DNA of 64,000 nucleotides from Floridanema evergladense. GTDB lineage: Bacteria; Cyanobacteriota; Cyanobacteriia; Cyanobacteriales; Aerosakkonemataceae. The stretch is taken from assembly GCF_041929205.1 (NCBI RefSeq), contig NZ_JBHFNT010000116.1. One strand, written 5' to 3'. Numbering within the stretch: the stretch's first letter is position 1; the number at the start of each line of letters is the position of its first letter. Both the position numbers and the translations under genes were made by a program. The notes under the pieces were generated by a model, which made no database searches, was not told the DNA's origin, and worked only from the letters and a program-made list of their open reading frames with translations. Below are positions 17,598-25,176 of this stretch, one piece after another.

Positions 17598-17836
17598 TCT
17601 AATCCATCAGTTAAAGTTACATCCCAGGCTTCTCTTTCTTCTATTTCGTTAGCCCACGCTTCTGGATTATTGCGTAAAGCGGCGTAAGCATTGTTTGCTT
17701 CTTCCAAAAACTTTTGTCTTCGGTATTGTTCGATCGCTTTATCAAGAATTTCTTGGATTGATTCCCCAGAACGTGCAGCCATTTCTTGCAGGGTTTTGTA
17801 AGATGTGCTGCCGATCGCAACTCTACAGTTTTCCAT
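17594..17836 (-). CDS. Antitoxin of the MazF-type pair
   Basis: The 80-residue protein has an N-terminal ribbon-helix-helix-like segment (SYKTLQEMAARSGESIQEIL) and an acidic C-terminus (NEIEEREAWDVTLTDG) expected to neutralise the toxin. It precedes the toxin with a 4-nt overlap, the classic antitoxin-first order. Such antitoxins normally autoregulate the operon. Confidence 0.82.
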   Translation of the reverse strand: MENCRVAIGSTSYKTLQEMAARSGESIQEILDKAIEQYRRQKFLEEANNAYAALRNNPEAWANEIEEREAWDVTLTDGLE

Positions 17837-17972
17837 CCTGCTACCTTATTTATTTGCCTACAAAATAGGAAATTAAAAATTATTTTAACACATTTTTATA
17901 ATGATTCTTTAATTTGTTTGTCTCAAGCGATCGCATAAATAACAAAACATAGTTCGATCGCCTTTCCTAAAC

Positions 17973-18116
17973 TTATTCATGAGGATTTGGGATTGTGATT
18001 CGCTGGGTATCTCTTAACATGAATTGGTGTTTTTTACCGGAATAGGGACCTTCAAATCCCAACTGTCTCAAATAATAAATTAAATCCTGACGTTTAATCG
18101 GGCCTAAAGGTGGCAT
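17973..18116 (-). pseudogene. Truncated hicA-like toxin
   Basis: The frame encodes 47 residues starting MPPLGPIKRQDLIYYLRQ and containing GKKHQFMLRD and RITIPNPHE, then TAA. HicA proteins usually run another 20-30 residues beyond the IPNPH region. The dsRNA-binding-like core with the catalytic His in GKKHQF remains. It overlaps the upstream hicB stop (TGATG). Confidence 0.75.
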
Positions 18117-18240
18117 CAGGCGGCTTCCTTGCTAATAGTTAGATCGATTCCATCTATTACGGGTAAGGGAAGGTTTAGGGTAAGGCTGAGTAATATCCAA
18201 TCTTCCAAAATTTCCTGCAATTCTTCTCGACAGGCATCAA
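18116..18240 (-). pseudogene. 3' remnant of a hicB-like antitoxin
   Basis: The frame ending at 18116 reads DACREELQEILEDWILLSL, then LPVIDGIDLTISKEAA, typical of the C-terminal half of cyanobacterial HicB-like proteins. The 5' half is missing. Upstream of about 18239 the sequence becomes the dispersed repeat AGAGCACGCTACGCGATCGC, so the repeat marks the break. Confidence 0.75.
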
Positions 18241-18266
18241 GAGAGCACGCTACGCGATCGCATTTT
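18239..18266. repeat. Repeat with core GCACGCTACGCGATCGCAT, copy 1
   Basis: The copy reads AGAGAGCACGCTACGCGATC followed by GCATTT and includes a HIP1 octamer. Two further copies are at 18782-18815 and 18839-18870, and a diverged one is at about 20938-20973. This copy interrupts the hicB remnant. Confidence 0.75.
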
Positions 18267-18286
18267 TTTCTGGTAGTGCGCTACCT

Positions 18287-18637
18287 TCACTCTTCTTGCC
18301 TACCAAATAAATGCTCTAAAATACGTTGACTTTCAGTTCTCAATCCTCTAATTTCCGCAGTCATTGTTTCAATATGACGCTGAATTGCCTCAAAGTTACG
18401 TTGGCTGACTTCATGATTGCGCTGATGAATTTCAACTATTTGCACAAGCGAACTTACTGTCGATCGCAATTCGGTGATCGCGGCTCTTTCTGCTTGCCAT
18501 TCTGATCGCAATTCGGCAATCTCTGCTCTTTCTGCTTCCTGCGCTGAACGCAATTGAGCGATCGCTACTGTATTTGCTTGTATTTGAACTGCATTAGCCT
18601 CTATGGTAGCTTCAATTCTGTCTAGTCTTTCAGTCAT
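18287..18637 (-). CDS. Coiled-coil protein (paralog A)
   Basis: The 116-residue protein begins MTERLDRIEATIEANAVQIQ and carries heptad-like repeats AQEAERAEIAELRS and WQAERAAITELRS, ending ILEHLFGRQEE. It is predicted to form a long coiled coil; function is unknown. The gene at 20996-21262 is a shortened near-copy, and their upstream sequences also match, so both came from one segmental duplication. Confidence 0.75.
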   Translation of the reverse strand: MTERLDRIEATIEANAVQIQANTVAIAQLRSAQEAERAEIAELRSEWQAERAAITELRSTVSSLVQIVEIHQRNHEVSQRNFEAIQRHIETMTAEIRGLRTESQRILEHLFGRQEE

Positions 18638-18730
18638 GATAATTTAGTTTTTTATAGTCTATTTTCCAATTTTGCCACAAAAAGAATTGACTAACGATCG
18701 CAAAATCATTAACAAACAAAAAGCGATCGC

Positions 18731-18787
18731 ATAACCAAAAACAATCCATCGCACTTTTTCCCACCAACACAAAAAAGAACGATATGC
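18731..18787. repeat. HIP1-bordered 56-bp repeat, copy 1
   Basis: The unit runs from ATAACCAAAAACAAYCCA through TCGCACTTTTTCCCA to CAACACAAAAAAGAACGAT and is flanked by GCGATCGC. Close copies are at 19700-19755 and 20859-20914, all in the same orientation. Confidence 0.8.
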
Positions 18788-18870
18788 AAGAGAACACGCT
18801 ACGCGATCGCATTTTCCAAACTTAGCTGAAAAAAGCGATATGCAAGAGAGCACGCTACGCGATCGCATTT
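18782..18870. repeat. Two tandem copies of the GCACGCTACGCGATCGCAT repeat
   Basis: Copies at 18782-18815 and 18839-18870 are 57 bp apart and differ by one base in the AGAGARCACGC part. The short open frames that cross them on the minus strand are probably not genes. Confidence 0.75.
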
Positions 18871-18880
18871 AATATTAGCT

Positions 18881-19252
18881 TTAACCTTCAATCCCAACGG
18901 GTATTGATCGCACGGATACGATCGGAATTGTTTCGACGATCGACAGCGTGTAAGCTGAAAGATGTAAATATTTGCTGACTGGTTCGTTGAGCAATATATC
19001 AAAGACAATTTCTTGCATTTCCCTTGATAGTTGAGCTAATCCTGCGATCGGGAAACTGCGGGTTCCCATTTCTGTTTTTTGACTTAATACGGAGTATTCA
19101 AAAATATTGATACTTATTGCTTTTCGTTGGGATTTATTAATGCGTAACAGAATATGTTCTGTCAATTCTATGCCTGTTGCTTCCACCCCTGATTTAAAGG
19201 AGATGGTGAGAGTATCGCTGATTTCATCATATTTTATATTTGGGTTGCTCAT
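18881..19252 (-). CDS. DUF2283-family protein
   Basis: The N-terminus NPNIKYDEISDTLTISF and the region TGIELTEHILLRINK match DUF2283, small beta-rich proteins often found downstream of DUF4258-like genes and suspected to be antitoxins. ATG at 19252 is chosen; the frame could open with TTG at 19264. The C-terminal half is longer than the usual 60-80 residues. The upstream partner gene carries a nonsense codon. Confidence 0.8.
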   Translation of the reverse strand: MSNPNIKYDEISDTLTISFKSGVEATGIELTEHILLRINKSQRKAISINIFEYSVLSQKTEMGTRSFPIAGLAQLSREMQEIVFDILLNEPVSKYLHLSAYTLSIVETIPIVSVRSIPVGIEG

Positions 19253-19256
19253 ACAA

Positions 19257-19586
19257 TTAACCAATGAATTTTTGATAGGCTGTCACAATATAGTTATTTG
19301 GTACTGGTTGACCGTCTTTACCTTGAGTATATCGACAGAGAACGATCGCAACAATATGGGTATTGCTTGGTTCTAAATCTTCAAAAGCCATTATATAGCG
19401 ATATTTTTGGGGGTTTAATGAATCTTGGGTACGACGACCTCAACGAATCGTTTGCTCAAGAGATTCTTCACAATCTGCCATTTCTGGATGATTTTCTGGG
19501 TCGATGATGTGTGACCATCGTTCCTCACTCAAATATATATTATTTCCATAGCGATCGCGAACTATCCAGCGTTTCTCAACCTCCAT
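19257..19586 (-). pseudogene. Putative DUF4258/PBECR-like toxin gene with an in-frame TGA
   Basis: From ATG at 19584-19586 the frame reads MEVEKRWIVRDRYGNNIYLS, continues to LEQTIR, meets TGA at 19440-19442, and then resumes GRRTQDSLNPQKYRYIMAFE up to NNYIVTAYQKFIG and TAA at 19257-19259. Apart from that codon it is a coherent 109-residue protein of the DUF4258-like type that sits before DUF2283 genes. The sense codon could have been CGA, AGA or TGG. I infer inactivation by a point mutation; a sequencing error is possible. Confidence 0.75.
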
Positions 19587-19851
19587 AATATTTGCTTTAT
19601 TGCCGTTAAAAAGTTTAGAAATTAGATGAATTATATCAGAGAAATCATCGAATGAGTAAATCTAGTGGCGATCGCCTTTTTTTCTGGTAGTGCGATCGCA
19701 TAACCAAAAACAACCCAATCGCACTTTTCCCATCAACACAAAAAAGAGCGATCGCCTAACTCAAAACAGTTCGATCGCACTTGCTAAAGAAACCCAGTTT
19801 TTCTAAAAAACCGAGTTTCTGAAAAGGTTATTAAGAAAATCATTATTAATT
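19587..19851. repeat. Repeat-rich spacer
   Basis: No gene is seen. The spacer contains several HIP1 octamers, copy 2 of the 56-bp repeat (19700-19755), and a degenerate hairpin GAAACCCAGTTTTTC with GAGTTTCTGAAAAGG near 19790-19830 that resembles the core of the element at 10233-10358. Confidence 0.7.
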
Positions 19852-20775
19852 CTATCTGCTAAACCTAGCCAATAATTCATCACGGGATAATTGCAACAGC
19901 AACAAGGTAAACTCTTCAGGCGGTAACTCTAACAACGACTCAACTATTGATCGTAGTTCCTCATCCAATACACCAAAGCGAACTCGAAGCAAATTTTCGA
20001 CAACAATGCTTTCTCCTTGTTGTATTCCTCGTTCAATACCTTGTTGTATTCCTCGTTCAATACCTTGTTGTGTAGCTTCATTTAACCTCTCTAAATAAAG
20101 CGGTGATAATTCCATAATTAACTCCCTGTCTTCTGCATCTAAGTTTTGATTTGTTTCGAGAATGACGCGCAGGTTATACAATAACTCTAGCGCATTTGCT
20201 CGTAATGAGTTATCTTCTGGTAGTGCGGTCAATTCATTAATTGCTTTTTTTTGGACTGTTCCCTTACCCAAAATTCTCAGCCAGAGTGTTTCTGGAGTAG
20301 GTGGTAACTGATGAATGGCTACGATCGCAGTTTTCAGGTTTTCTGGTAGTAAATAAACTCCTTGCGCCCAGTTTTCGACATCAATACTTGCTCCAAAACT
20401 ATCTAATAACAATGGTGATGCTGTAGGGGAAAGAATCCATAATTTTGGTAAGTCAGATTCGTTAATTTTTGTATTTTCTCTTTTTGCCTGACGTTCTATA
20501 TCTGCATGAACGTCAAATAATTTACTCATGCAACTGCGAATTTGGCTGCTGGTAACTGGATTACGGAATGGTTCAATAATGGCGGGTGCGGTGGCAATCT
20601 TACCTAATAATCCCAAGATTTTTGCTGTACTTGTTTGTGTTGATGATGGGGTAAATAAAACATCGATTTCTCGCACTTCTCCGGCTACGTTGCGGCTAGT
20701 TTCTACTTGTCCTAATGGTGTTAATAATTCTTTCAGGTATTCTTTGGCAAATTGATCGTGGGGAAAACGAGTCAT
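19852..20775 (-). CDS. Rpn-like PD-(D/E)XK nuclease family protein
   Basis: The 307-residue protein starts RFPHDQFAKEYLKELLTPLG, followed by REIDVLFTPS, the acidic motif of the Rpn/transposase-like PD-(D/E)XK family that is often misnamed 'flagellar assembly protein H'. Near the C-terminus are repeats of QQGIERG (about 237-252), then a helical tail. In other bacteria Rpn proteins are DNA nucleases that promote recombination and vary in length by repeat change. The cyanobacterial role is unknown. Confidence 0.78.
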   Translation of the reverse strand: MTRFPHDQFAKEYLKELLTPLGQVETSRNVAGEVREIDVLFTPSSTQTSTAKILGLLGKIATAPAIIEPFRNPVTSSQIRSCMSKLFDVHADIERQAKRENTKINESDLPKLWILSPTASPLLLDSFGASIDVENWAQGVYLLPENLKTAIVAIHQLPPTPETLWLRILGKGTVQKKAINELTALPEDNSLRANALELLYNLRVILETNQNLDAEDRELIMELSPLYLERLNEATQQGIERGIQQGIERGIQQGESIVVENLLRVRFGVLDEELRSIVESLLELPPEEFTLLLLQLSRDELLARFSR

Positions 20776-20858
20776 TAGGGATTTTCATACTCTATGTATT
20801 AATTATATTATTTGGTGGTTCATCTATTTCAGTTAATCACATTAATCAGGCCGATCGC

Positions 20859-20914
20859 ATAACCAAAAACAACCCAACCGCACTTTTTGCCATCAACACA
20901 AAAAAGAACGATCG
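20859..20914. repeat. HIP1-bordered 56-bp repeat, copy 3
   Basis: Same unit as at 18731-18787 and 19700-19755, with few differences (AACCGCACTTTTTGCC). It lies between the Rpn-like gene and coiled-coil paralog B. Confidence 0.78.
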
Positions 20915-20995
20915 CCTTTCCTAAACTTAGCCGAAAAAAGCGATACGCCTACGGCACGTTACGCGAACGCATTTTTTGCTAGTAGTGCGATTACC

Positions 20996-21262
20996 TCACT
21001 CTTCTTGCCTACCAAATAAATGCTCTAATATTCGCTGATTTTCCGTGCGAATGCCTCTAATTTCGTTCATAATCGCTTCAAAATTACGTTGACTTACTTC
21101 ATGATTGTGCTGATGGATTTCGACAATTTGCACTAGTGAATTTACTGTCGATCGCAATTCGGCGATCGCGGCTCTTTCTGCTTCCTGTGCTGAACGCAAT
21201 TCGGCAATCGCTGCTGCATTAGCTTCTATAGTAGCTTCAATTCTGTCTAGTCTTTCAGTCAT
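20996..21262 (-). CDS. Coiled-coil protein (paralog B)
   Basis: The 88-residue protein shares its first 14 residues (MTERLDRIEATIEA) and its end (ILEHLFGRQEE) with paralog A at 18287. It lacks about 28 internal residues, mostly heptad units. The sequence upstream of both starts is nearly identical for about 100 nt, and so are the 3' flanks. Function is unknown. Confidence 0.72.
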   Translation of the reverse strand: MTERLDRIEATIEANAAAIAELRSAQEAERAAIAELRSTVNSLVQIVEIHQHNHEVSQRNFEAIMNEIRGIRTENQRILEHLFGRQEE

Positions 21263-21607
21263 GATAATTTAGTTTTTTATAGTCTGTTTTCCCATTTTGC
21301 CATAAAAAGAAGTGACTAACGATCGCAAAATCATTAACAAACAAAAAGCGATCGCATTTTTTTCTGGTAGTGCGATCGCATATCGTAGGAATTAGCGATC
21401 ACGCTCGAACTTTTCCAAATTCAGATTCAGGTTTTGAGCAATATTCAGAGTTAACTATCTGAAATTGTATAGCGTTTCCCAATTGGATGAGGTACAGACG
21501 AATACCAATAACTTTGCTGTCAAGAAATTCTGCGTACTTCATTCAATTGAGAAACGCTATAGTAAGGCAAAAAAATCATAGAGATGAGAGAACGGATTAT
21601 GCTTAAC
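21263..21607. other. Spacer with duplicated upstream block and a MITE
   Basis: No gene is visible. The first 100 nt duplicate the sequence upstream of 18637. A HIP1-rich stretch follows (21345-21380), then the 94-bp inverted-repeat element at 21468-21561. Confidence 0.65.
21468..21561. mobile_element. 94-bp MITE with TATAGCGTTTC terminal inverted repeats
   Basis: The left end is TATAGCGTTTCCCAATTGGA followed by TGAGGTAC. The right end, read as reverse complement, is TATAGCGTTTCTCAATTGAA followed by TGAAGTAC. The inverted repeats are thus about 28 bp with three mismatches. The TA ends suit an IS630/Tc1-like parent that inserts at TA. There is no coding capacity and no transposase in the window. 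Confidence 0.75.
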
Positions 21608-23203
21608 CTAGTTTGAACGCCTTTCAGGAGAGCCATTTTTCATAAAATCTTCACAACTAAGCACAAAAGTTGCATTCCAAACACCACAATATGAAATATA
21701 AGGTGGTGGCCCTGGCTTAACCCATTGTTGAAGTCTTATACGGCAAACTTCTCTAACTTTGTCCTCTTCTTCCGGCAACTTGAAAGTATTAGGAGCACAA
21801 GTACCAGTTCCTTGTGGTAACTGTGGTTGTGGTTGTGGTGGAGGTAAAGGTTCTTGATAGTCAAGTCCAGCACAATAGCCTTGTAAGGAAGCACCGCAAC
21901 CTAAAGCAGCATTGGATAGAGCTTCAAGGAAATCTTTAAGTGGATTTAACATTAATTTATCAGTTAAAGATTCAATTGCCTTCCAAGATGCTGATTCCAC
22001 AGCACCCGTAAAGTCTCTACTAAACATCTGCCAATATATGTCAATTGCACCCGGAATTTCACCAGTTTGATTATTGAACAAGTCTATTGTAGCCTTAAGT
22101 TTTTTAATTACTTCTGACACCATTTCACAAGCTGGGCATAGAACTAAATGGATTGGATCTATAGCTGCTATAACTTGATTTTTATAAGTGTTTGTTTTCT
22201 TGGTCATCAATGAAGTTTGAAGCTTGGACGAATTCCTAGACTTTTCTACTTTGAACAGCCACCTTCTACCTTGGCAGTCTGTATAGTCCATTGCTATTAA
22301 GCGAGGACTAATAATTTCAAGTAACATCTTTTCGTTCAAGTTACTCTTCCCCTCTATTCTCTTTTTATCAGATGAAGAGCTAAAGTTATAGGTTCTAGGA
22401 ACACTTGCCGTTGATGGACAGGAATTTTGATTACCACCTTTTCGTGTTGCAGTGAAAGGCAAAATTACCCCTTGACAGTCCAATTTTCCAGTGATTTGAT
22501 TACCATCACTGCTAAGTGTTCCAGTCACAGTCACGAAGTCTGACTGTAAATTTACTTGATTACCGGATAGAGTACCCTCACCTACAAAGGTAATATTTAC
22601 TATTGGATTAGATGCTGATTGCATCTCAAGTTTGTTGCCATTCTGATTCAGCAAAGTTGGTTGAATCATTTCAGCGTTAGGCACCGGAGTACAAGTAAGT
22701 TTGGAACCGTCATAATTTAACTTAAAATCTTGTGTTTTAAAAGTCCATTCACCAGTGAGATTACCTTGACCACGACCAGTTATGTTAGGTTGTGATGGCG
22801 GAGAATTACTAGGGTTAATAGGATTGGTATTAGGATTATTAAACTCAGGACGTACAGGAAAATTTGGCCCTGGATCTTGGGGAAATGGTGGTGCTTGTGG
22901 ATTACTTTGTTGTGGGGAAGGGGTACTTGGTTGAGGATCTCCAAATTCATTGGGATCTCGCTGTGCTAACAAATCACTAAAACCATCAAAAATAGTGTTT
23001 TCTATAGCAGGGGGAGTTGCTGCTACTACTCGCTGAGAAGATTGTCCCCAATTTGCTGTACAAACCATTGAATTGAAACTGAAAATCCCACAAACTAAAG
23101 TGGAAAAAACGCGATTTACCCAAGTACCAGGAACGAGTAAAGCACCAAAAATAGCGGCAACAAAACTCACCAAACCTAGAACTAAAAAACGAATGCAACG
23201 CAT
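21608..23203 (-). CDS. Exported proline-rich hypothetical protein
   Basis: The 531-residue protein begins with a hydrophobic signal or anchor (about 5-45). A Pro/Asn/Gln-rich linker spans about 95-145 (PSTPSPQQSNPQAPP) and is followed by a region with beta-sandwich-like repetition (GEGTLSGNQVNLQSDF, GTLSSDGNQITGKLDC). The C-terminal half has several cysteines and a second proline-rich stretch (PPPQPQPQLPQG). I do not recognise a family. It is followed on the same strand, after a space, by two secreted proteases. Confidence 0.7.
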   Translation of the reverse strand: MRCIRFLVLGLVSFVAAIFGALLVPGTWVNRVFSTLVCGIFSFNSMVCTANWGQSSQRVVAATPPAIENTIFDGFSDLLAQRDPNEFGDPQPSTPSPQQSNPQAPPFPQDPGPNFPVRPEFNNPNTNPINPSNSPPSQPNITGRGQGNLTGEWTFKTQDFKLNYDGSKLTCTPVPNAEMIQPTLLNQNGNKLEMQSASNPIVNITFVGEGTLSGNQVNLQSDFVTVTGTLSSDGNQITGKLDCQGVILPFTATRKGGNQNSCPSTASVPRTYNFSSSSDKKRIEGKSNLNEKMLLEIISPRLIAMDYTDCQGRRWLFKVEKSRNSSKLQTSLMTKKTNTYKNQVIAAIDPIHLVLCPACEMVSEVIKKLKATIDLFNNQTGEIPGAIDIYWQMFSRDFTGAVESASWKAIESLTDKLMLNPLKDFLEALSNAALGCGASLQGYCAGLDYQEPLPPPQPQPQLPQGTGTCAPNTFKLPEEEDKVREVCRIRLQQWVKPGPPPYISYCGVWNATFVLSCEDFMKNGSPERRSN

Positions 23204-23337
23204 AAATTACCTCGTTTCAAAATTGTTGAATGTCAAGAAAACTCAAAAATGCCTTCAGTCAATTTGTAGGGACGGGTTTAGCAAATATTCTTTGTTTGTT
23301 ACAGATAACCTCACAACAAAACCCGCCTCTCCCAACC

Positions 23338-23369
23338 TTGTAGAGACGTTGTATACAACGTCTCTACAA
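23338..23369. repeat. Perfect 32-bp palindrome
   Basis: TTGTAGAGACGTTGTA is followed directly by its exact reverse complement. A diverged relative (GTAGAGACGTTTGATGAAAC) is at about 9270-9300 beside the parvulin gene. It appears to be a dispersed cyanobacterial palindrome, not a terminator, since no U-tract follows. Confidence 0.8.
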
Positions 23370-23417
23370 TATGTGTAATCGATCGCAAATCATCCAACAG
23401 TTTTTTGCAATTACCTC

Positions 23418-24317
23418 CTAAAATCCAAAACCAGGAATTCTCACAGGGATAACTCGCTGAATAATTCCAATGCCAACATTAAGGGCAAAATTGTTATACC
23501 AACCCTTAACTTCTTCGCGGGAAGGTTGAGTTGCAGCGACATTATCTGCTGGTTTATTATCCCTAGTGATACTAGAAGAATTCATCCCAGCTTCAGGCAT
23601 TAAAGCGACAAAAGTATTAATCGGAACTGCGGCATTAAATCCAGTTTTAATCTCTTCTTGTCCACCTGATTCTGTTTGTACAGCACCAGTGCGATCGCCC
23701 TGTCCATGAATTCCAATTACTCGTCCATTCACATCAAAAACAGGGCCACCACTCATTCCCCGGCGAGTCACAGCATCATAACGAATCGTATAACCTTGGG
23801 GACGACTACTAGGACGACTGCTAACTTGTCCAGCAGTAAATTCAAATTCTCTTTGTCCACCAGCTTCAATTGACTGCGGATAACCAGCAATATAAATTCC
23901 CGATCCAATTCCCGCCTCATCGGAATTACTAATTGCCGCAACAGCTTGTGGTTCGGGACTTTCAAAAGTCACAATTGCTAAATCGGGATCGTTGGGATTT
24001 TTCGCCAAATTAACCACAGATTTTGCCGTATAAGTTTTGCCTTTACTGGTGTAAATCTGGTATTCCAAATTGGGATTTTGTACCACATGATTAGCGGTCA
24101 AAACTGTATAGGTATTGCCACTTTTCGCAATAATTACTCCAGAACCACCCAAATCATTACTCAGCGGATTGTCAATTCTCACCGTTGTAGGAACAGCAAT
24201 TTGAGCCACATCTTTTGCAGTTTTAGCCATAACAGGTTGGCTAATTACCACAACAGCAACAGCTGTACCTGCCAAAATTCCGGGAACATAATTAAACCGA
24301 GAAAAACCTAAACTCAT
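23418..24317 (-). CDS. Secreted trypsin-like serine protease (protease 1)
   Basis: The 299-residue protein has a signal peptide (about 1-32, ending SQPVMAK) and a chymotrypsin-fold domain. The likely triad is His in VLTANHVVQNP, Asp in NDPDLAIVTF and Ser in RRGMSGGPVFD. It lacks a PDZ domain, so it is not a full HtrA. The last 60 residues are outside the protease core. It lies 100 nt from a second protease in the same orientation. Confidence 0.87.
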   Translation of the reverse strand: MSLGFSRFNYVPGILAGTAVAVVVISQPVMAKTAKDVAQIAVPTTVRIDNPLSNDLGGSGVIIAKSGNTYTVLTANHVVQNPNLEYQIYTSKGKTYTAKSVVNLAKNPNDPDLAIVTFESPEPQAVAAISNSDEAGIGSGIYIAGYPQSIEAGGQREFEFTAGQVSSRPSSRPQGYTIRYDAVTRRGMSGGPVFDVNGRVIGIHGQGDRTGAVQTESGGQEEIKTGFNAAVPINTFVALMPEAGMNSSSITRDNKPADNVAATQPSREEVKGWYNNFALNVGIGIIQRVIPVRIPGFGF

Positions 24318-24338
24318 AACAAACTCCTAAAAAATACA

Positions 24339-24393
24339 GGTACGTTGTTGCGCTTCAGCGCCAAATCTTTAGCGCTAAAGCGCAACAACATAC
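24339..24393. repeat. Dispersed GTACGTTGTTGCG palindrome, copy 2
   Basis: The arms are GGTACGTTGTTGCGCTTCAG and TAAAGCGCAACAACATACT, with a loop containing AGCGCCAAATCTTT. It fills the space between the two protease genes and overlaps the 3' end of protease 2 (24375). Confidence 0.78.
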
Positions 24394-25175
24394 TTACTAA
24401 TGGGAATTCCCCAACTCGAATTCATCATTTGCTGTAACATTGCAGGTGAAGGTTCGCTGCCATCTTCAAAGGCATAAACGCCAAAATCTGGATCGCGATT
24501 TTTCACCCTGCCATTAATCCCAATTAACAAACCATTGGCATTAAAAATTGGCCCCCCACTCATCCCCACCGCAATATCATTGGTGTAGCCTAAGCGATAA
24601 CCTTGATACAGAGATTTCGGCAACAATAAAGACACTTCTCCAGAGGTAAATTGAAAAATTTGAATACCTCGATCGAATGTCGTATTGATAGTTCCTGGTT
24701 GATACATGGGAAAACCAGCCGCAAAAACCTTTTCTCCCACCATTGCAGGTGCTTGGCTAACAGGTGCAACTGCGTAATTAGCCACGCTGCGAAATTGAAT
24801 TACACCTAAGTCTTGATTCCCCAATTGTTTGGGCGGAACAATTGGAGAATAGCCACGATTATCGGGAGTAATAACTGTGTATTTGCTGCCAAAAGCAACA
24901 ACGTGCCAACTAGTTAAAAGCGTGTAAACTTGCCCTTGTCGCTTAACAATTACCCCAGAACCAGAAGCATTACCAGAAAGGATGCGAACAGTAGTTAATT
25001 GTGCCAAGCGACGAACATTAACAATTTGAATTTCTTCATTTGCCGAATTAACCGGAAATGCAGAAACCAGGTTCGTAGTAAGCACTGAAGTGCTTAAAAT
25101 TCCTACAAGTACGTAATTGAGCTTTAGCGCTAAAGCGCAACTACGTACCAGTACCAGTTTTAAACCGGAAATCAC
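24375..25175 (-). CDS. Secreted trypsin-like serine protease (protease 2)
   Basis: The protein has a trypsin-like core with His in LLTSWHVVAFG, Asp in GNQDLGVIQF and Ser in AVGMSGGPIFN. GTG at 25173-25175 is preferred as start: GGGAG lies 7 nt upstream and the codon comes one base after the stop of the COP23 gene. The longer frame from 25238 would overlap that gene by 62 nt. The signal-peptide region (RSCALALKLNYVLVGILS) is partly encoded by a copy of the dispersed palindrome. Confidence 0.83.
   Translation of the reverse strand: MISGLKLVLVRSCALALKLNYVLVGILSTSVLTTNLVSAFPVNSANEEIQIVNVRRLAQLTTVRILSGNASGSGVIVKRQGQVYTLLTSWHVVAFGSKYTVITPDNRGYSPIVPPKQLGNQDLGVIQFRSVANYAVAPVSQAPAMVGEKVFAAGFPMYQPGTINTTFDRGIQIFQFTSGEVSLLLPKSLYQGYRLGYTNDIAVGMSGGPIFNANGLLIGINGRVKNRDPDFGVYAFEDGSEPSPAMLQQMMNSSWGIPISKYVVAL
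25109..25148. repeat. Dispersed palindrome copy 3, inside a signal-peptide coding region
   Basis: GTACGTAATTGAGCTTTAGC is followed by a right arm equal to its reverse complement except for two bases. It is in frame within protease 2 and encodes about 13 residues of the hydrophobic N-terminus. Confidence 0.78.
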
Positions 25176-25176
25176 C

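Noticed and set aside
18630..18868. Two overlapping minus-strand frames of 60-69 codons
   Set aside because: Both read through HIP1 repeats and the GCACGCTACGCGATCGCAT copies; they share near-identical starts because of the repeats.
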